This document shows positions 34,281 to 43,183 of a DNA stretch of 64,000 nucleotides, in pieces. Positions within the stretch are counted from its first letter, which is position 1; every line of letters begins with the position of its first letter. Position numbers and translations under genes: made by a program. The notes under the pieces were generated by a model. It made no database searches, was not told the DNA's origin, and saw nothing but the letters and a program-made list of their open reading frames with translations. This DNA is from UBA5078 sp051252515 (lineage in GTDB: Bacteria; Pseudomonadota; Gammaproteobacteria; Pseudomonadales; Pseudohongiellaceae), in contig JBPOFS010000004.1 of the NCBI GenBank assembly GCA_051252515.1, positions 186,001 to 250,000 of the forward strand. The letters run 5' to 3'.

Positions 34281-37200
34281 TTATCGAAATGGGTTTAGAT
34301 TACTCATGTCTTCGAAGTTAGCCGTTAAGCCCATGTAGAAGTAACGCCCCTTTGCTCCAATAGGAGTATTCAAATAAGTCGGATCTGGCTGTCTATCAGC
34401 GACATTATTAACCCCCATATAGACATCTATACCGTTGTTAAAGTCATAGTTCGCTTGGATATCATGCACAAATAACGCATCAGTGTGCATGTAGTCAGAT
34501 ATATCAGGTTGACGTTCGATTTCTTCATCTTCATAAATCGAAAGCTCACTCTGGTGATGGAGTCGGTAGTTAACAGAGATCGGGCCACGTTCCCAGTTTG
34601 CCGAGAAGTTAACAACCCACTCAGGTGCTTGTTGACCAAGTAACGTCGTTAACAAACCAACTTCTTCCACTTGCTTAGGCGCAACAGTAGGTTGGGTTTT
34701 CAACTCATTCAGATAGCTACCGTTCAGTCCAAGAGAAAGCGAACCCATATCGGCACCCAAGCCCATAGTGTAGTTAGCACTGAAGTCTACACCAGACGTG
34801 GTCAAGGCACTGACGTTAACTGGGCGTTGTTCAAGATCGATAATCGCCCCGACAATCCCAGTAGGAGCACGTGAGAAGAGCGAACAGAATGGGTTGTCCA
34901 AAGTTGGCGAATCGTAGCACTGCGACACGATCTCATCTTCGCTTGGGTAAAGAATACCCTGCGTCAACTCGATATCCCAAAGGTCGATGGCCGCCACGAA
35001 ACCTGGCAGGAATGTAGGCGTAAACACCACACCTAAGGTCTGAGTTTCACTCGTTTCTTCCTCTAGTAATGGGTTGCCCCCTTTAATACCAGGACGACCA
35101 ACAGGGGAAGCCGAAACAAAAGTGGCAGGATCAATTCCTAACGCAGACAAGGCTATCGCACAGTTGGCGATGGTATTGGCAGACTGGCTACCCAGATTAG
35201 CTTGCTCACAAACATCCTCTGGTCTGTAAGATGCTTCATTATCAGGCGAGAACAATTCCGCGAGGTTAGGTGCACGCACTGACGAACCGAAAGAGCCTCG
35301 TAGAATGACGCTCTCATTGACAGTCCAGTTAAGCCCTACACTGTAGGCAGTAGTCTCACCAATAGTAGAGTAGTCAGAGAATCGGTAGGCGCCATCCATG
35401 CGAAGGGCTTGCATGAAAGGACCAAGATCTTCAAAAATTGGGACCGACACTTCCGTAAAGACCTCTTTCACATCATAAGAGGACTTACTGTCACGCTCGA
35501 AATTCAACGATGTTAAACCGTTTGGGTTGCTGCGAATCGAGTCAACATCATTGGAGACACGCTCTTCACGGTACTCCCCGCCCACTACGAAGTCGATTGG
35601 TCCTGCAGGTAGTTCAAATCCAATTCCGGAAGTACTACCAGCCAAGTAGCCGTTGTAGACAGTCTGAGAAATCTTACCGTAGTCCACCAAAGGAACCCCG
35701 TCTCCGGCAATGAAAGCCATCGCTGCAGAGTTAGGGTTATTAGGGTCATACTCACCAGGGCTGAAATAACTTGCTGTACCATCTACAAATGGATTAAAGG
35801 GGACACAGCCGCTATTAGCGCCAGGCTCGAAACTGCCATTGATCCCATCACCCCATACTGCCGCGTTATAGGATGATACAACGACGTCAATTGGCGGTAC
35901 GGCAGACGGATCCAAATTGGAACGACAAGTCGCCTGTCCTGTACTTGGATCAATGACGGCGTCCATCGCTGCAAAATATCGATCTTCTCGACGCATGTTT
36001 AACAATCTGTTTTCAACTTCAGTAACCCCGTGGTTATACGAGGCTTCGTAATTGAGCCAATCAGTCAAATCGCCACGGACACCAAGAACGATACGAGTCG
36101 TTTCGCGAGTAATGTCGTTTGATGAACGCAGCTCGAGATCGTCTCGTGCCAAGTTAATCGTAGGATCTTGGATATTCGCAAGCACATCATCGAATGCATC
36201 TGGAATAAATGGATTATCTAGCGTGAGCTGAAGCACAGAAGTAAAAGAGGACGAACGTGGATTAACGGCATCGGTCGTCGAGTATTTAAGCTCACTGAAC
36301 ACAGTGGCCTTATCGCTCAGGTCATAGCGCGCATTCAAGTTAATGGCGTTGGTTTCTGACTCTGGCAAAAGCTGACTGGTGAAGAACTGTGTTGGTGTAC
36401 CATCGCCACCAATCATATGAGCGCCTGATACAGCTTGACCCAAATTGAAAGGAGCACCACTGCTGTTCAAAATTAGATCGCCAAAAGCAAGATCTTGTCC
36501 GGTAGCCGTGTTAAAGCCTTCGATGTCATAGCGACCATCGGGTGCGGTGAAAATATAGGTGCGACCACCCATTACGATTTTATCAGGCACATTAGGATCG
36601 TCTGTTTGACGATACTCTGCTGGGTTATTCACAATGTATTCGCGCTCATCTAAACCATAATCGCGTTCAAATATTTGCAGTCTTTCTTGTTTGCGGTATT
36701 CGAAGCTGGCAGTTACATTGCCGGCGCCGTCGGCGAAGTTAGCCCCCCACACTACAGAGGCCATCGATTCTTCGGCATCACCTTCACTCGATATACCGGC
36801 TTGAGTGCGCACGGAGAGCCCTTCAAAATCGTCTTTCAAAACAAAGTTCACAGCACCCGATACCGCGTCCGCCCCGTAGACAGCGGAGGCACCACCGGTT
36901 AGCACGTCCACTCGTTCGACTAAGGCTGTCGGGATAGTGTTGGTGTCCACTAATGGCTCGCCAGTGGCCACAGAGCTTACATGTCGCCGACCATTGACCA
37001 AGACAAGTGTACGATTGCTACCAAGGTTACGCATATTCAGCGCGTTGATCCCTGTTTGCGTACCAGAGTTTCCGTTGGCAGATTCATAAGAACCGCTTGA
37101 ACCGATTAGAGAGGCGACCTCACTAACGTAGTCCTCGATATTAACTTTACCAGACGCTTCGATCTGCCCAGAATCTAACGAAAGAACGGGAGCGGTGTAG

Positions 37201-37367
37201 TCACCTTCAAAACGTGTGATACGCGACCCCGTTACGACGACTTCTTCAAGTTGTGGTTCTTGTGCAAAGGTGGGCGAGGCCAATGGAAGTAGTGCAACCG
37301 AAATCGCTGCTGAAAGGGTATTCATTCTGTAGCGTTTAGAGTGAGTCTTGGTAAGTTTTCGCATCAT
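34281..37367 (-). CDS. Large TonB-dependent receptor
   Basis: A 1028-residue outer-membrane receptor. After the signal peptide (cleavage near TFAQ) come a TonB box (LEEVVVTGSRI) and a plug domain (about 45-165) with LNMRNLGSNRTLVLVNGRRHVSS and ERVDVLTGGASAVYGADAVSGAVNFV (both read in parts). The barrel is long, with big extracellular loops containing several Cys pairs (for example CVPFNPF, CEQANLG, CYDSPTL). This size class usually handles oligosaccharides, peptides or other large substrates, not simple siderophores. ATG at 37367 and the next ATG at 37364 share the AAAGGA site. It heads a two-gene unit with the TPR-sulfotransferase. Confidence 0.9.
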   Translation of the reverse strand: MMRKLTKTHSKRYRMNTLSAAISVALLPLASPTFAQEPQLEEVVVTGSRITRFEGDYTAPVLSLDSGQIEASGKVNIEDYVSEVASLIGSSGSYESANGNSGTQTGINALNMRNLGSNRTLVLVNGRRHVSSVATGEPLVDTNTIPTALVERVDVLTGGASAVYGADAVSGAVNFVLKDDFEGLSVRTQAGISSEGDAEESMASVVWGANFADGAGNVTASFEYRKQERLQIFERDYGLDEREYIVNNPAEYRQTDDPNVPDKIVMGGRTYIFTAPDGRYDIEGFNTATGQDLAFGDLILNSSGAPFNLGQAVSGAHMIGGDGTPTQFFTSQLLPESETNAINLNARYDLSDKATVFSELKYSTTDAVNPRSSSFTSVLQLTLDNPFIPDAFDDVLANIQDPTINLARDDLELRSSNDITRETTRIVLGVRGDLTDWLNYEASYNHGVTEVENRLLNMRREDRYFAAMDAVIDPSTGQATCRSNLDPSAVPPIDVVVSSYNAAVWGDGINGSFEPGANSGCVPFNPFVDGTASYFSPGEYDPNNPNSAAMAFIAGDGVPLVDYGKISQTVYNGYLAGSTSGIGFELPAGPIDFVVGGEYREERVSNDVDSIRSNPNGLTSLNFERDSKSSYDVKEVFTEVSVPIFEDLGPFMQALRMDGAYRFSDYSTIGETTAYSVGLNWTVNESVILRGSFGSSVRAPNLAELFSPDNEASYRPEDVCEQANLGSQSANTIANCAIALSALGIDPATFVSASPVGRPGIKGGNPLLEEETSETQTLGVVFTPTFLPGFVAAIDLWDIELTQGILYPSEDEIVSQCYDSPTLDNPFCSLFSRAPTGIVGAIIDLEQRPVNVSALTTSGVDFSANYTMGLGADMGSLSLGLNGSYLNELKTQPTVAPKQVEEVGLLTTLLGQQAPEWVVNFSANWERGPISVNYRLHHQSELSIYEDEEIERQPDISDYMHTDALFVHDIQANYDFNNGIDVYMGVNNVADRQPDPTYLNTPIGAKGRYFYMGLTANFEDMSNLNPFR

Positions 37368-37870
37368 TTTTCCTTTGATAGGTTCTTTTGAAGCTGCTGC
37401 TAAGTTTTATAATTGAAATTGTCTGAACAAACACGTAACAACATGCAAAAGCAACGACGAGATACTGGTTCAGACAGTGGGAATTTCAACAAAGAAAATA
37501 GCAGGAAGCGTGCCAGACTTGGCGATGACCTAAACAAGGGCGGGCAATGTAGCACATCACCAAAACGGTGCTTGTGCCGTAAACCTTCTAGAATTTGAAC
37601 GGTAGAAAATGTAGTTAAGTACGGCTTTTACTAGACTAAAATATTCGACAGCTCTCATCGCCACTTCCTACGAACGTAGCGATATTTCTCTGTTATTCAA
37701 TCTATAAATTTATTTCGACGCACTACAAAGCAGCATGATTATTTGAGGAATAATTTTCTAAAACTAAAAGGAAATGCACCTAGAAAGCACAGTTTTTCAC
37801 GTTTATTTTGCAACTAGCACTTAAAGTGAGCAAAGAAGAGCCGGGGCTAACCTTTAACATGCCTAGTATT
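37368..37870. other. Intergenic region with a long imperfect inverted repeat
   Basis: About 500 AT-rich bases between two minus-strand genes. An inverted repeat, GAAATT-GTCTGAAC (37415-37428) against GTTCAGAC...AATTTC (37468-37487), lies 48 bp before the TonB receptor start and is probably in its leader. A 61-codon frame at 37413-37598 is highly basic and polar and does not look like a real gene. Otherwise I see nothing. Confidence 0.35.
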
Positions 37871-39250
37871 CTACGCAGGTTTCTTGAAGAAGCTGTCTCG
37901 GTTGGAGTAAAGGCTATAACCCAGCAAAATAATAATGCTGAACAAGCCAAGGTAATAAAGCGGAAAGCCCTTAAACGCTTCTACAAACACGTAGTGTTGC
38001 AATGCGTCGTCTGTCAGACGTGCATCTTGCCCAGATCGCAAAGACCCCACCAGTGCCGTATACAACAAACTCGCGACTCCTAGGCCCAGGTTTAATGCTA
38101 GCCCCTTGAAGCTTAATACTGTTGCACGAATTTTAGAGCTAACGGCCGCATTGATGTAATAACTGGCAAGAAACTGGACCATCCCAATGATTAAGAAAAC
38201 CCCAACCGCAAACACTACCCCCCAATACGGAATCGCGTGACTTACCCCCCATAGCGAGAGCAGCAATATGGCGGAGAGAATGATGAAGTTGTAGAACGGT
38301 GATAGATGGGTCGCCATCTGCCTCGCTAGACGCGCATTAACAATCCCCAACAACGCCATACCGGCACCGATAAAACCATACCAAGATATCGGGATATCGA
38401 TCACCCGATAATACTCACTCGCCAATACTACAAATTGGCGAGCCACACTATCTAACGCTAATGCGGTGAGAATCACGAACAAAATAAACTGATGGTTCAA
38501 AGTCCATTTTCCAGCCTTGATGATCTGCACAAAAGACTCGCGCACCGCACTACCACTCTGTGCAATCTGCGCAGATTCCTGCTCCTGTACATTTTTATCA
38601 ATATCGTAGAATCGCAGAGTAGTACCCAAGACAATAAGGGATGTGATTAGCGTCAACACTATCGGTAATCGAATCACTATTTCATCAGGGACATGCCACT
38701 GAGCATCGAGGGTCGCAATAACACCATTGACTACTGCGCTGTCATAGGCAAATGCTCCTACGATCATCGTCGTAAAAAAACCTATAGACACAACACGTGT
38801 GGTGACCTCTAAGAGATGACCCCATTCATTTTCACGCCCCAATGCTTTGAGTGAATCATAAGCGAGCGCCTCGTCCGCGCCACTTGCGGCGGCTTCGGAC
38901 AAACCCGAACAAATACGATTGGCGAGAAACACATAGAACAAAACGGCTGAACTCCCAATGGGAACCAACACTAAGAGACTCATTTCGATTACCATCAAAA
39001 TGGCAGCAAAAATCAGCAAGCGCTTACGCCCTACGATATCGGCGAGTGCTCCAGAGGGCACCTCAGCAAGAACAATGGTGAGTGCCCACACCAGATTGAG
39101 TATTCCGAATTGTTCAAGGCTCAAGCCATAATCAAGAAACAAGATCGTTAAGACTGGGTAATAGAATCGAGCCGAATAGAATAACCGGAAGATCATGAAG
39201 CGTTTTAGATTCCGCTCAAGCTGCACTTTTTGGTATTCAGATTGCGCCAT
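37871..39250 (-). CDS. Major facilitator superfamily transporter
   Basis: A 459-residue inner-membrane protein with about 12 helices. The loop 2-3 signature of MFS is present as ADIVGRKRLLI, preceded by EVPSGALADI. The first helices contain RFYYPVLTILFLDYGLSLEQFG, similar to the MFS group with few known substrates found in Gram-positives and Proteobacteria. I chose ATG 39250 because AGGAG is 4 nt before it; a TTG at 39304 would add 18 polar residues. Substrate unknown; a drug or sugar exporter are both possible. Confidence 0.85.
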   Translation of the reverse strand: MAQSEYQKVQLERNLKRFMIFRLFYSARFYYPVLTILFLDYGLSLEQFGILNLVWALTIVLAEVPSGALADIVGRKRLLIFAAILMVIEMSLLVLVPIGSSAVLFYVFLANRICSGLSEAAASGADEALAYDSLKALGRENEWGHLLEVTTRVVSIGFFTTMIVGAFAYDSAVVNGVIATLDAQWHVPDEIVIRLPIVLTLITSLIVLGTTLRFYDIDKNVQEQESAQIAQSGSAVRESFVQIIKAGKWTLNHQFILFVILTALALDSVARQFVVLASEYYRVIDIPISWYGFIGAGMALLGIVNARLARQMATHLSPFYNFIILSAILLLSLWGVSHAIPYWGVVFAVGVFLIIGMVQFLASYYINAAVSSKIRATVLSFKGLALNLGLGVASLLYTALVGSLRSGQDARLTDDALQHYVFVEAFKGFPLYYLGLFSIIILLGYSLYSNRDSFFKKPA

Positions 39251-39443
39251 GGGTCTCCTAGTGACGTTGTCTATATCTGTAATTACTGGCGATTTCTCGC
39301 TCAAAACCCTAAGCTGTTCGCGAACTCGCAGCCAAATTCATGATATTTAATCGAAAATTGGCGTCTTCCCCCCTAAAAGCGGGTGACAACAATGGCACAT
39401 TTTATGTACTATTGTGCGCAATTTCGCAGGTGGAGGTCCACGA

Positions 39444-39572
39444 ATGTCTGGCAATGATGAAGATCAAAAACCCAAAAAATTCTTTGGCATAGAAGTCAGC
39501 GATACAATGACATACATAGTCATCGCTATTTTAGCCGTTATTTTTATTCGACAGGTTTCAGTACTGTTCTAG
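39444..39572 (+). CDS. 42-residue single-span membrane protein
   Basis: A short frame of 42 codons with GGAGG placed 7 nt before the ATG. The product starts MSGNDEDQKPKKFFGIEV, is highly charged at first, and has one hydrophobic helix, TYIVIAILAVIFIR, followed by a short tail QVSVLF. It fits a small single-pass membrane protein with the charged N-terminus inside. A short GC-rich hairpin (39580-39601) follows the stop. The strong ribosome site, membrane helix and following stem make it likely real, although nothing is known about its role. Confidence 0.6.
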   Translation: MSGNDEDQKPKKFFGIEVSDTMTYIVIAILAVIFIRQVSVLF

Positions 39573-39690
39573 ATTCCAAGCGAGGCCAATCTGCGCCTCG
39601 CCTTGTCCCCCCTCCTTAGCACATGTTAAATTACTCCCCCATTTTTTGCTCGGCGCTGGCGTTGAGCCTTTTTCAGTTTTTAGGAATCTC

Positions 39691-40800
39691 ATGAGCAAAT
39701 ACAAAATTGCATTACTTGATGGCGATGGCATTGGCCCAGAAATCATGGTTGAAGCCGTCAAAGTTCTTCGACTAGTAGAAGAGCGTAATGACGTCGAATT
39801 CGAACTCATTCACACGCCATTTGGCGCAAGCGCGTATTTTGAGTGTGGCGATCCTTTCCCAGAGCAAACGAAAGCGATCTGCGACGCTGCCGATGCAATC
39901 CTCAAAGGCCCGATCGGATTGAGCCATGAAGATTCTAAAAAGATCCCAGTGGACATGCAGCCTGAGCGTGGCGCACTGCTTCCACTGCGACGCCGCTATA
40001 ACACTTATGCCAACTTCCGCCCTGTATTTCTGCCAAAAGGCCTAGCGCACTTCTCTCCCCTGAAAGAAGAAGTCATTGGCGAAGGCATCGACATCATGAT
40101 CATCCGTGAGTTGGTGGGCGGTTTGTATTTCGGCGAGAAAGAGACAGGCGTCAATGCCGATGGCATCCGTTATGTTAAAGAAACGCTAGAGTATGACGAA
40201 GTGCAGATTAGACGCATCGCGATAGTGGCTTTCGAAACTTCAATGAAGCGCAAGAAAGTGCTGCACAACATCCATAAAAGCAATGTATTGAAGTCCAGCG
40301 TGCTCTGGAACGAAGTCATGGATGAAGTCAGCAAGGACTACCCAGAAGTCAAAGTCATCAACATTCTTGTCGATGCCGCCGCTACATACCTATGCCTCAA
40401 CCCTAGCCAATTCGACGTCATGGTCATGGAAAACATGTTTGGCGATATTTTGAGCGACCAAGGGGGCGGCATTCTAGGCTCTCTCGGCCTAATGCCTTCT
40501 GCATGCCTAGGCGATGACAAAGCCTACTACGAACCATCGCACGGCTCTGCTCCGGATATTGCTGGCAAGAACATCGCTAACCCCTATTCTATGATTGGGT
40601 CTGTTGCGATGATGCTAGAGATGAGTTTCGGAATGGATCAGGAAGCGAAGAATGTCTGGCACGCTATGCAAAGCGTGTTTGCACAAGGTTTCTCAACGGC
40701 AGACTTGTCTAAGCCCGGTGCTGGCGTAAAAATGATTGATACGCAGTCTTTCGGGGATCTAGTAGTGGCAGAGCTTAAGAAGCTACCAGTGGTTGCCTAA
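39691..40800 (+). CDS. Isocitrate/isopropylmalate dehydrogenase family protein
   Basis: A 369-residue beta-decarboxylating dehydrogenase: LLDGDGIGPEIM at the N-terminus, DAILKGPIG, the substrate-binding Arg cluster in LPLRRRYNTYANFRPVF, IIRELVGGLYFG, the Lys in NIHKSNVLKSS, the metal-binding Asp in VDAAATYL and MFGDILSD, and EPSHGSAPDIAGKNIANP for NAD binding. The spacing resembles 3-isopropylmalate dehydrogenase (LeuB) but the binding loop (RRRYNTYANFRP) differs from classic LeuB. The neighbour is a citramalate synthase, convergent, so 3-methylmalate or isopropylmalate are the likely substrates. I chose ATG 39691, with AGGAA just before it. Confidence 0.87.
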   Translation: MSKYKIALLDGDGIGPEIMVEAVKVLRLVEERNDVEFELIHTPFGASAYFECGDPFPEQTKAICDAADAILKGPIGLSHEDSKKIPVDMQPERGALLPLRRRYNTYANFRPVFLPKGLAHFSPLKEEVIGEGIDIMIIRELVGGLYFGEKETGVNADGIRYVKETLEYDEVQIRRIAIVAFETSMKRKKVLHNIHKSNVLKSSVLWNEVMDEVSKDYPEVKVINILVDAAATYLCLNPSQFDVMVMENMFGDILSDQGGGILGSLGLMPSACLGDDKAYYEPSHGSAPDIAGKNIANPYSMIGSVAMMLEMSFGMDQEAKNVWHAMQSVFAQGFSTADLSKPGAGVKMIDTQSFGDLVVAELKKLPVVA

Positions 40801-40820
40801 GCAACCACCACTAGCGAGTT

Positions 40821-40850
40821 AGCCTAAGGCGGCAACGCCTGCCTTAGGCT
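40821..40850. terminator. Terminator hairpin between convergent genes
   Basis: AGCCTAAGGC / GCCTTAGGCT is a perfect 10-bp stem with a 10-nt loop that holds a small GGC/GCC stem. It lies 20 bp after the dehydrogenase stop and covers the stop codon of cimA on the other strand. A T-rich stretch (CCCTTTATCT) follows on the plus strand. Confidence 0.65.
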
Positions 40851-42403
40851 CCCTTTATCTCGCTCTCTGTACGAGCATGCATCTTGATATTAATCATGCG
40901 CAAGGTAGCCTTTACTGCCGCGAGCACTTGATTAGAATCAACACCGCGAGTCTTTAAATCCCGCTGTTCTCCACTCCACGTAATAATACATTCGGTCAAG
41001 GCGCTGGTATTGCCCCCGCGCGGAATATGCACCTCGTAATCGAGTAGATCAGGCATTTTGAATTTTCGTGCTTTGAGAATTCGACCCATGGCATCCATAA
41101 AGGCCGCAAATCCGCCATTACCTGATCCAGAACCGCTGTACTCTTTGCCATCTATTTCAACACGGACGCTCGCCGTACTCTCTACATCCAAGCCACTGTT
41201 GATATAGCAGTTGAGCAGTTGCGTGTATTGATACTCGCGGCTCTCAAGCACGTCCGCAATGATAAACGGCAAGTCATCCACGGTGATCACTTCTTTGGAA
41301 TCGCCAAGCGACACAATCCGTTGCAGAACTTTGCGTTGATCCTCGGTGGAAAGGCTAAGACCCAGCTCTTCTAGGTTATTGGCAAGCGAGGCTTTACCAC
41401 TCATTTTACCAAGTGCGTAAACTCGCTTACGAGCAAAGCGTTCAGGACGTAAGGCCGTAATATACAAACCGCCTTTTTGATCACCATCGGCATGGATACC
41501 AGCGGTTTGAGTGAATACATCGGCGCCCACAATCGGAGCGTTCGCCGCTACCCACTTACCCGAGAAGTTTTCCACCATTCGGCTCAACAGCCCTATGCGT
41601 GTTTCATCGATAGAAAGAGAAACACCCATTTTGTCTTTCAACACCACAGCCACTTCGGCCAAGGAAGCATTACCTGCCCGCTCGCCCAAACAGTTAACCG
41701 TGCAATGAATCGTGTTAATACCAGCTTTTACTGCCGCCATGACGTTCGCTGTCGCCAAGCCATAATCATTGTGGGGGTGAAAATCGAACTCACAGTCAGG
41801 AAAACGCTGAATCATATCCCCTAACGCCGTGCTCACCTCGTCTGGCGTCATGACGCCTAAGGTATCGGGCAGCATGAAATCAGCAATCCCAAAGTCTTTG
41901 CAGGCTTCAAGCATGGCATAAACATAGTCGGGGCTGTCTTTATAGCCGTTGGACCAGTCTTCTAAATACATGTTCACTCTTAGTCCGCACTCATGGGCAT
42001 AGTTCACGGTGCGATGAATATCTTCTACATGTTGCTCTAGGGTGCGCCCTAATTGCTCACGGCAATGCTTTTCACTGCCCTTGGCTAATAGATTAATGAC
42101 TCGACCACCGGTCTCGACTACCCAGTTCACACTCATCTTGTGATCAACGAACCCAAGCACCTCGACCTTGTCGAGATACCCTTCTTTGGCAGCCCAAGCA
42201 TTGATATCGATCACGGCTTGTTTCTCACCGTCAGAAACCCGAGCCGATGCCACCTCAATACGATCAACCTTCAACGCTTGCAAAAGGGCTCTCGCAATAT
42301 TCAGTTTTTCCTTCCCTGCAAAAGAGACGCCTTGGGTCTGTTCACCATCACGTAAAGTGGTGTCGAGGAGTTTGATATGCCGAACTGTGCTATTACTACT
42401 CAT
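40844..42403 (-). CDS. cimA: (R)-citramalate synthase, Leptospira type
   Basis: A 519-residue DRE-TIM metallolyase that joins pyruvate and acetyl-CoA to citramalate, the first step of a threonine-independent isoleucine pathway. KLLDTTLRDGEQTQGVSF is the catalytic block, HPHNDYGLATAN carries the metal-binding His residues, NCLGERAGN follows, and a C-terminal LeuA-dimer regulatory domain (about 380-510, GSGSGNGGFAAFMDA) is present. Blocks such as DRIEVASARVSDGE, YLEDWSNGYKDSPDYV, PIVGADVFTQTAGIHADGDQKGG (in parts) and YALGKMSGKAS match the Leptospira citramalate synthase from memory better than LeuA. LeuA or homocitrate synthase are less likely. Confidence 0.87.
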   Translation of the reverse strand: MSSNSTVRHIKLLDTTLRDGEQTQGVSFAGKEKLNIARALLQALKVDRIEVASARVSDGEKQAVIDINAWAAKEGYLDKVEVLGFVDHKMSVNWVVETGGRVINLLAKGSEKHCREQLGRTLEQHVEDIHRTVNYAHECGLRVNMYLEDWSNGYKDSPDYVYAMLEACKDFGIADFMLPDTLGVMTPDEVSTALGDMIQRFPDCEFDFHPHNDYGLATANVMAAVKAGINTIHCTVNCLGERAGNASLAEVAVVLKDKMGVSLSIDETRIGLLSRMVENFSGKWVAANAPIVGADVFTQTAGIHADGDQKGGLYITALRPERFARKRVYALGKMSGKASLANNLEELGLSLSTEDQRKVLQRIVSLGDSKEVITVDDLPFIIADVLESREYQYTQLLNCYINSGLDVESTASVRVEIDGKEYSGSGSGNGGFAAFMDAMGRILKARKFKMPDLLDYEVHIPRGGNTSALTECIITWSGEQRDLKTRGVDSNQVLAAVKATLRMINIKMHARTESEIKGA

Positions 42404-42576
42404 AAGTCTGTCGTCATGTAGTGGCTAGTAAGCTAAAGAGGGAGCCGATTCTAGCAAATAATGCGTGGCGCCATAAGCCCGCAAGCCAAAGGCATTTCAT
42501 CGCAGATCTCTTCACATTTGTGGGACCAAAGGCGACAATGCCTTTAGTCATTCACCAAAGAGCCGATAACACCATA

Positions 42577-43092
42577 ATGAACTATTTTAATTGCCTCCGT
42601 TTGCCATTTATCGCCACCATACTTGTCATTGCCGCCCTGACAAGCACAGCACACGCTGCGGATACTCGATCTGAACGTCTTTGGCTTCCTGCCAGCGCCT
42701 CTAATTTACGCCCATTCTTACAAATGGCGGTAGACCTAGCGCTAACTGATGAGGACTGTACTGACGTACTGTACGCTCGATTGAACGAGTATCGCACCAT
42801 CTATGAAGAACCTACTTTCACCATATTGTGCAAACGCAATGCTAAAAGTACTTTCAATCGAGTCATCGCCATCACAGAGGTAGACCCAGACTACTACGCT
42901 AAACTTGAAGCTGGCCAAGAGGCATTAGATACAGCCCGTAACTTATCATCGGACATTAATGCCATTCGCCAGCAATTGCTCAATTCTGCCCCTACCACTC
43001 CCACGACTACACCCCCCCCTGCTGCTCCAGTCCAGGAAGATCCTGAAGATATGACTTTGGACTTAAGCACGCCTGCCACTCCTGAAAATTAA
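42577..43092 (+). CDS. Small secreted protein of unknown function
   Basis: A 171-residue exported protein: signal peptide MNYFNCLRLPFIATILV with cleavage near AHAA. The mature part is helical with two Cys residues (in EDCTDV and LCKRN) that could pair, and ends in a Thr/Pro-rich, then acidic tail (TPTTTPPPAAPV). The N-terminal half resembles short periplasmic proteins with a YxEPTFTILCKR pattern, but I cannot name a family. I chose ATG 42577 because the signal peptide begins there; the in-frame ATG 42538 has a better AAGG but would add a polar leader. It is divergent from cimA and upstream of the pnt operon. Confidence 0.6.
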   Translation: MNYFNCLRLPFIATILVIAALTSTAHAADTRSERLWLPASASNLRPFLQMAVDLALTDEDCTDVLYARLNEYRTIYEEPTFTILCKRNAKSTFNRVIAITEVDPDYYAKLEAGQEALDTARNLSSDINAIRQQLLNSAPTTPTTTPPPAAPVQEDPEDMTLDLSTPATPEN

Positions 43093-43115
43093 GCCCCAAG
43101 CAAACCCAAGCATTC

Positions 43116-43145
43116 ATTACACCCGTTTATGTAAACGGGTATAAT
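43116..43145 (+). promoter_or_regulatory. Palindromic promoter of the pnt operon
   Basis: TTACAC (43117-43122) and TATAAT (43140-43145) are separated by 17 bases and fit a sigma-70 promoter about 40 bp before pntAA. Both boxes lie inside a nearly perfect 14-bp inverted repeat (ATTACACCCGTTTA / TAAACGGGTATAAT, 2-nt centre). The symmetry could be an operator or a terminator for the upstream gene; the absence of a T run directly after favours an operator. Confidence 0.45.
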
Positions 43146-43183
43146 GCCTCCACTTTTTGAGACGGTGATGTAAGGATCTACCT

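Noticed and set aside
37413..37598. Plus-strand frame of 61 codons.
   Set aside because: Very basic and polar, overlaps the inverted repeat region, no ribosome site, no family likeness.
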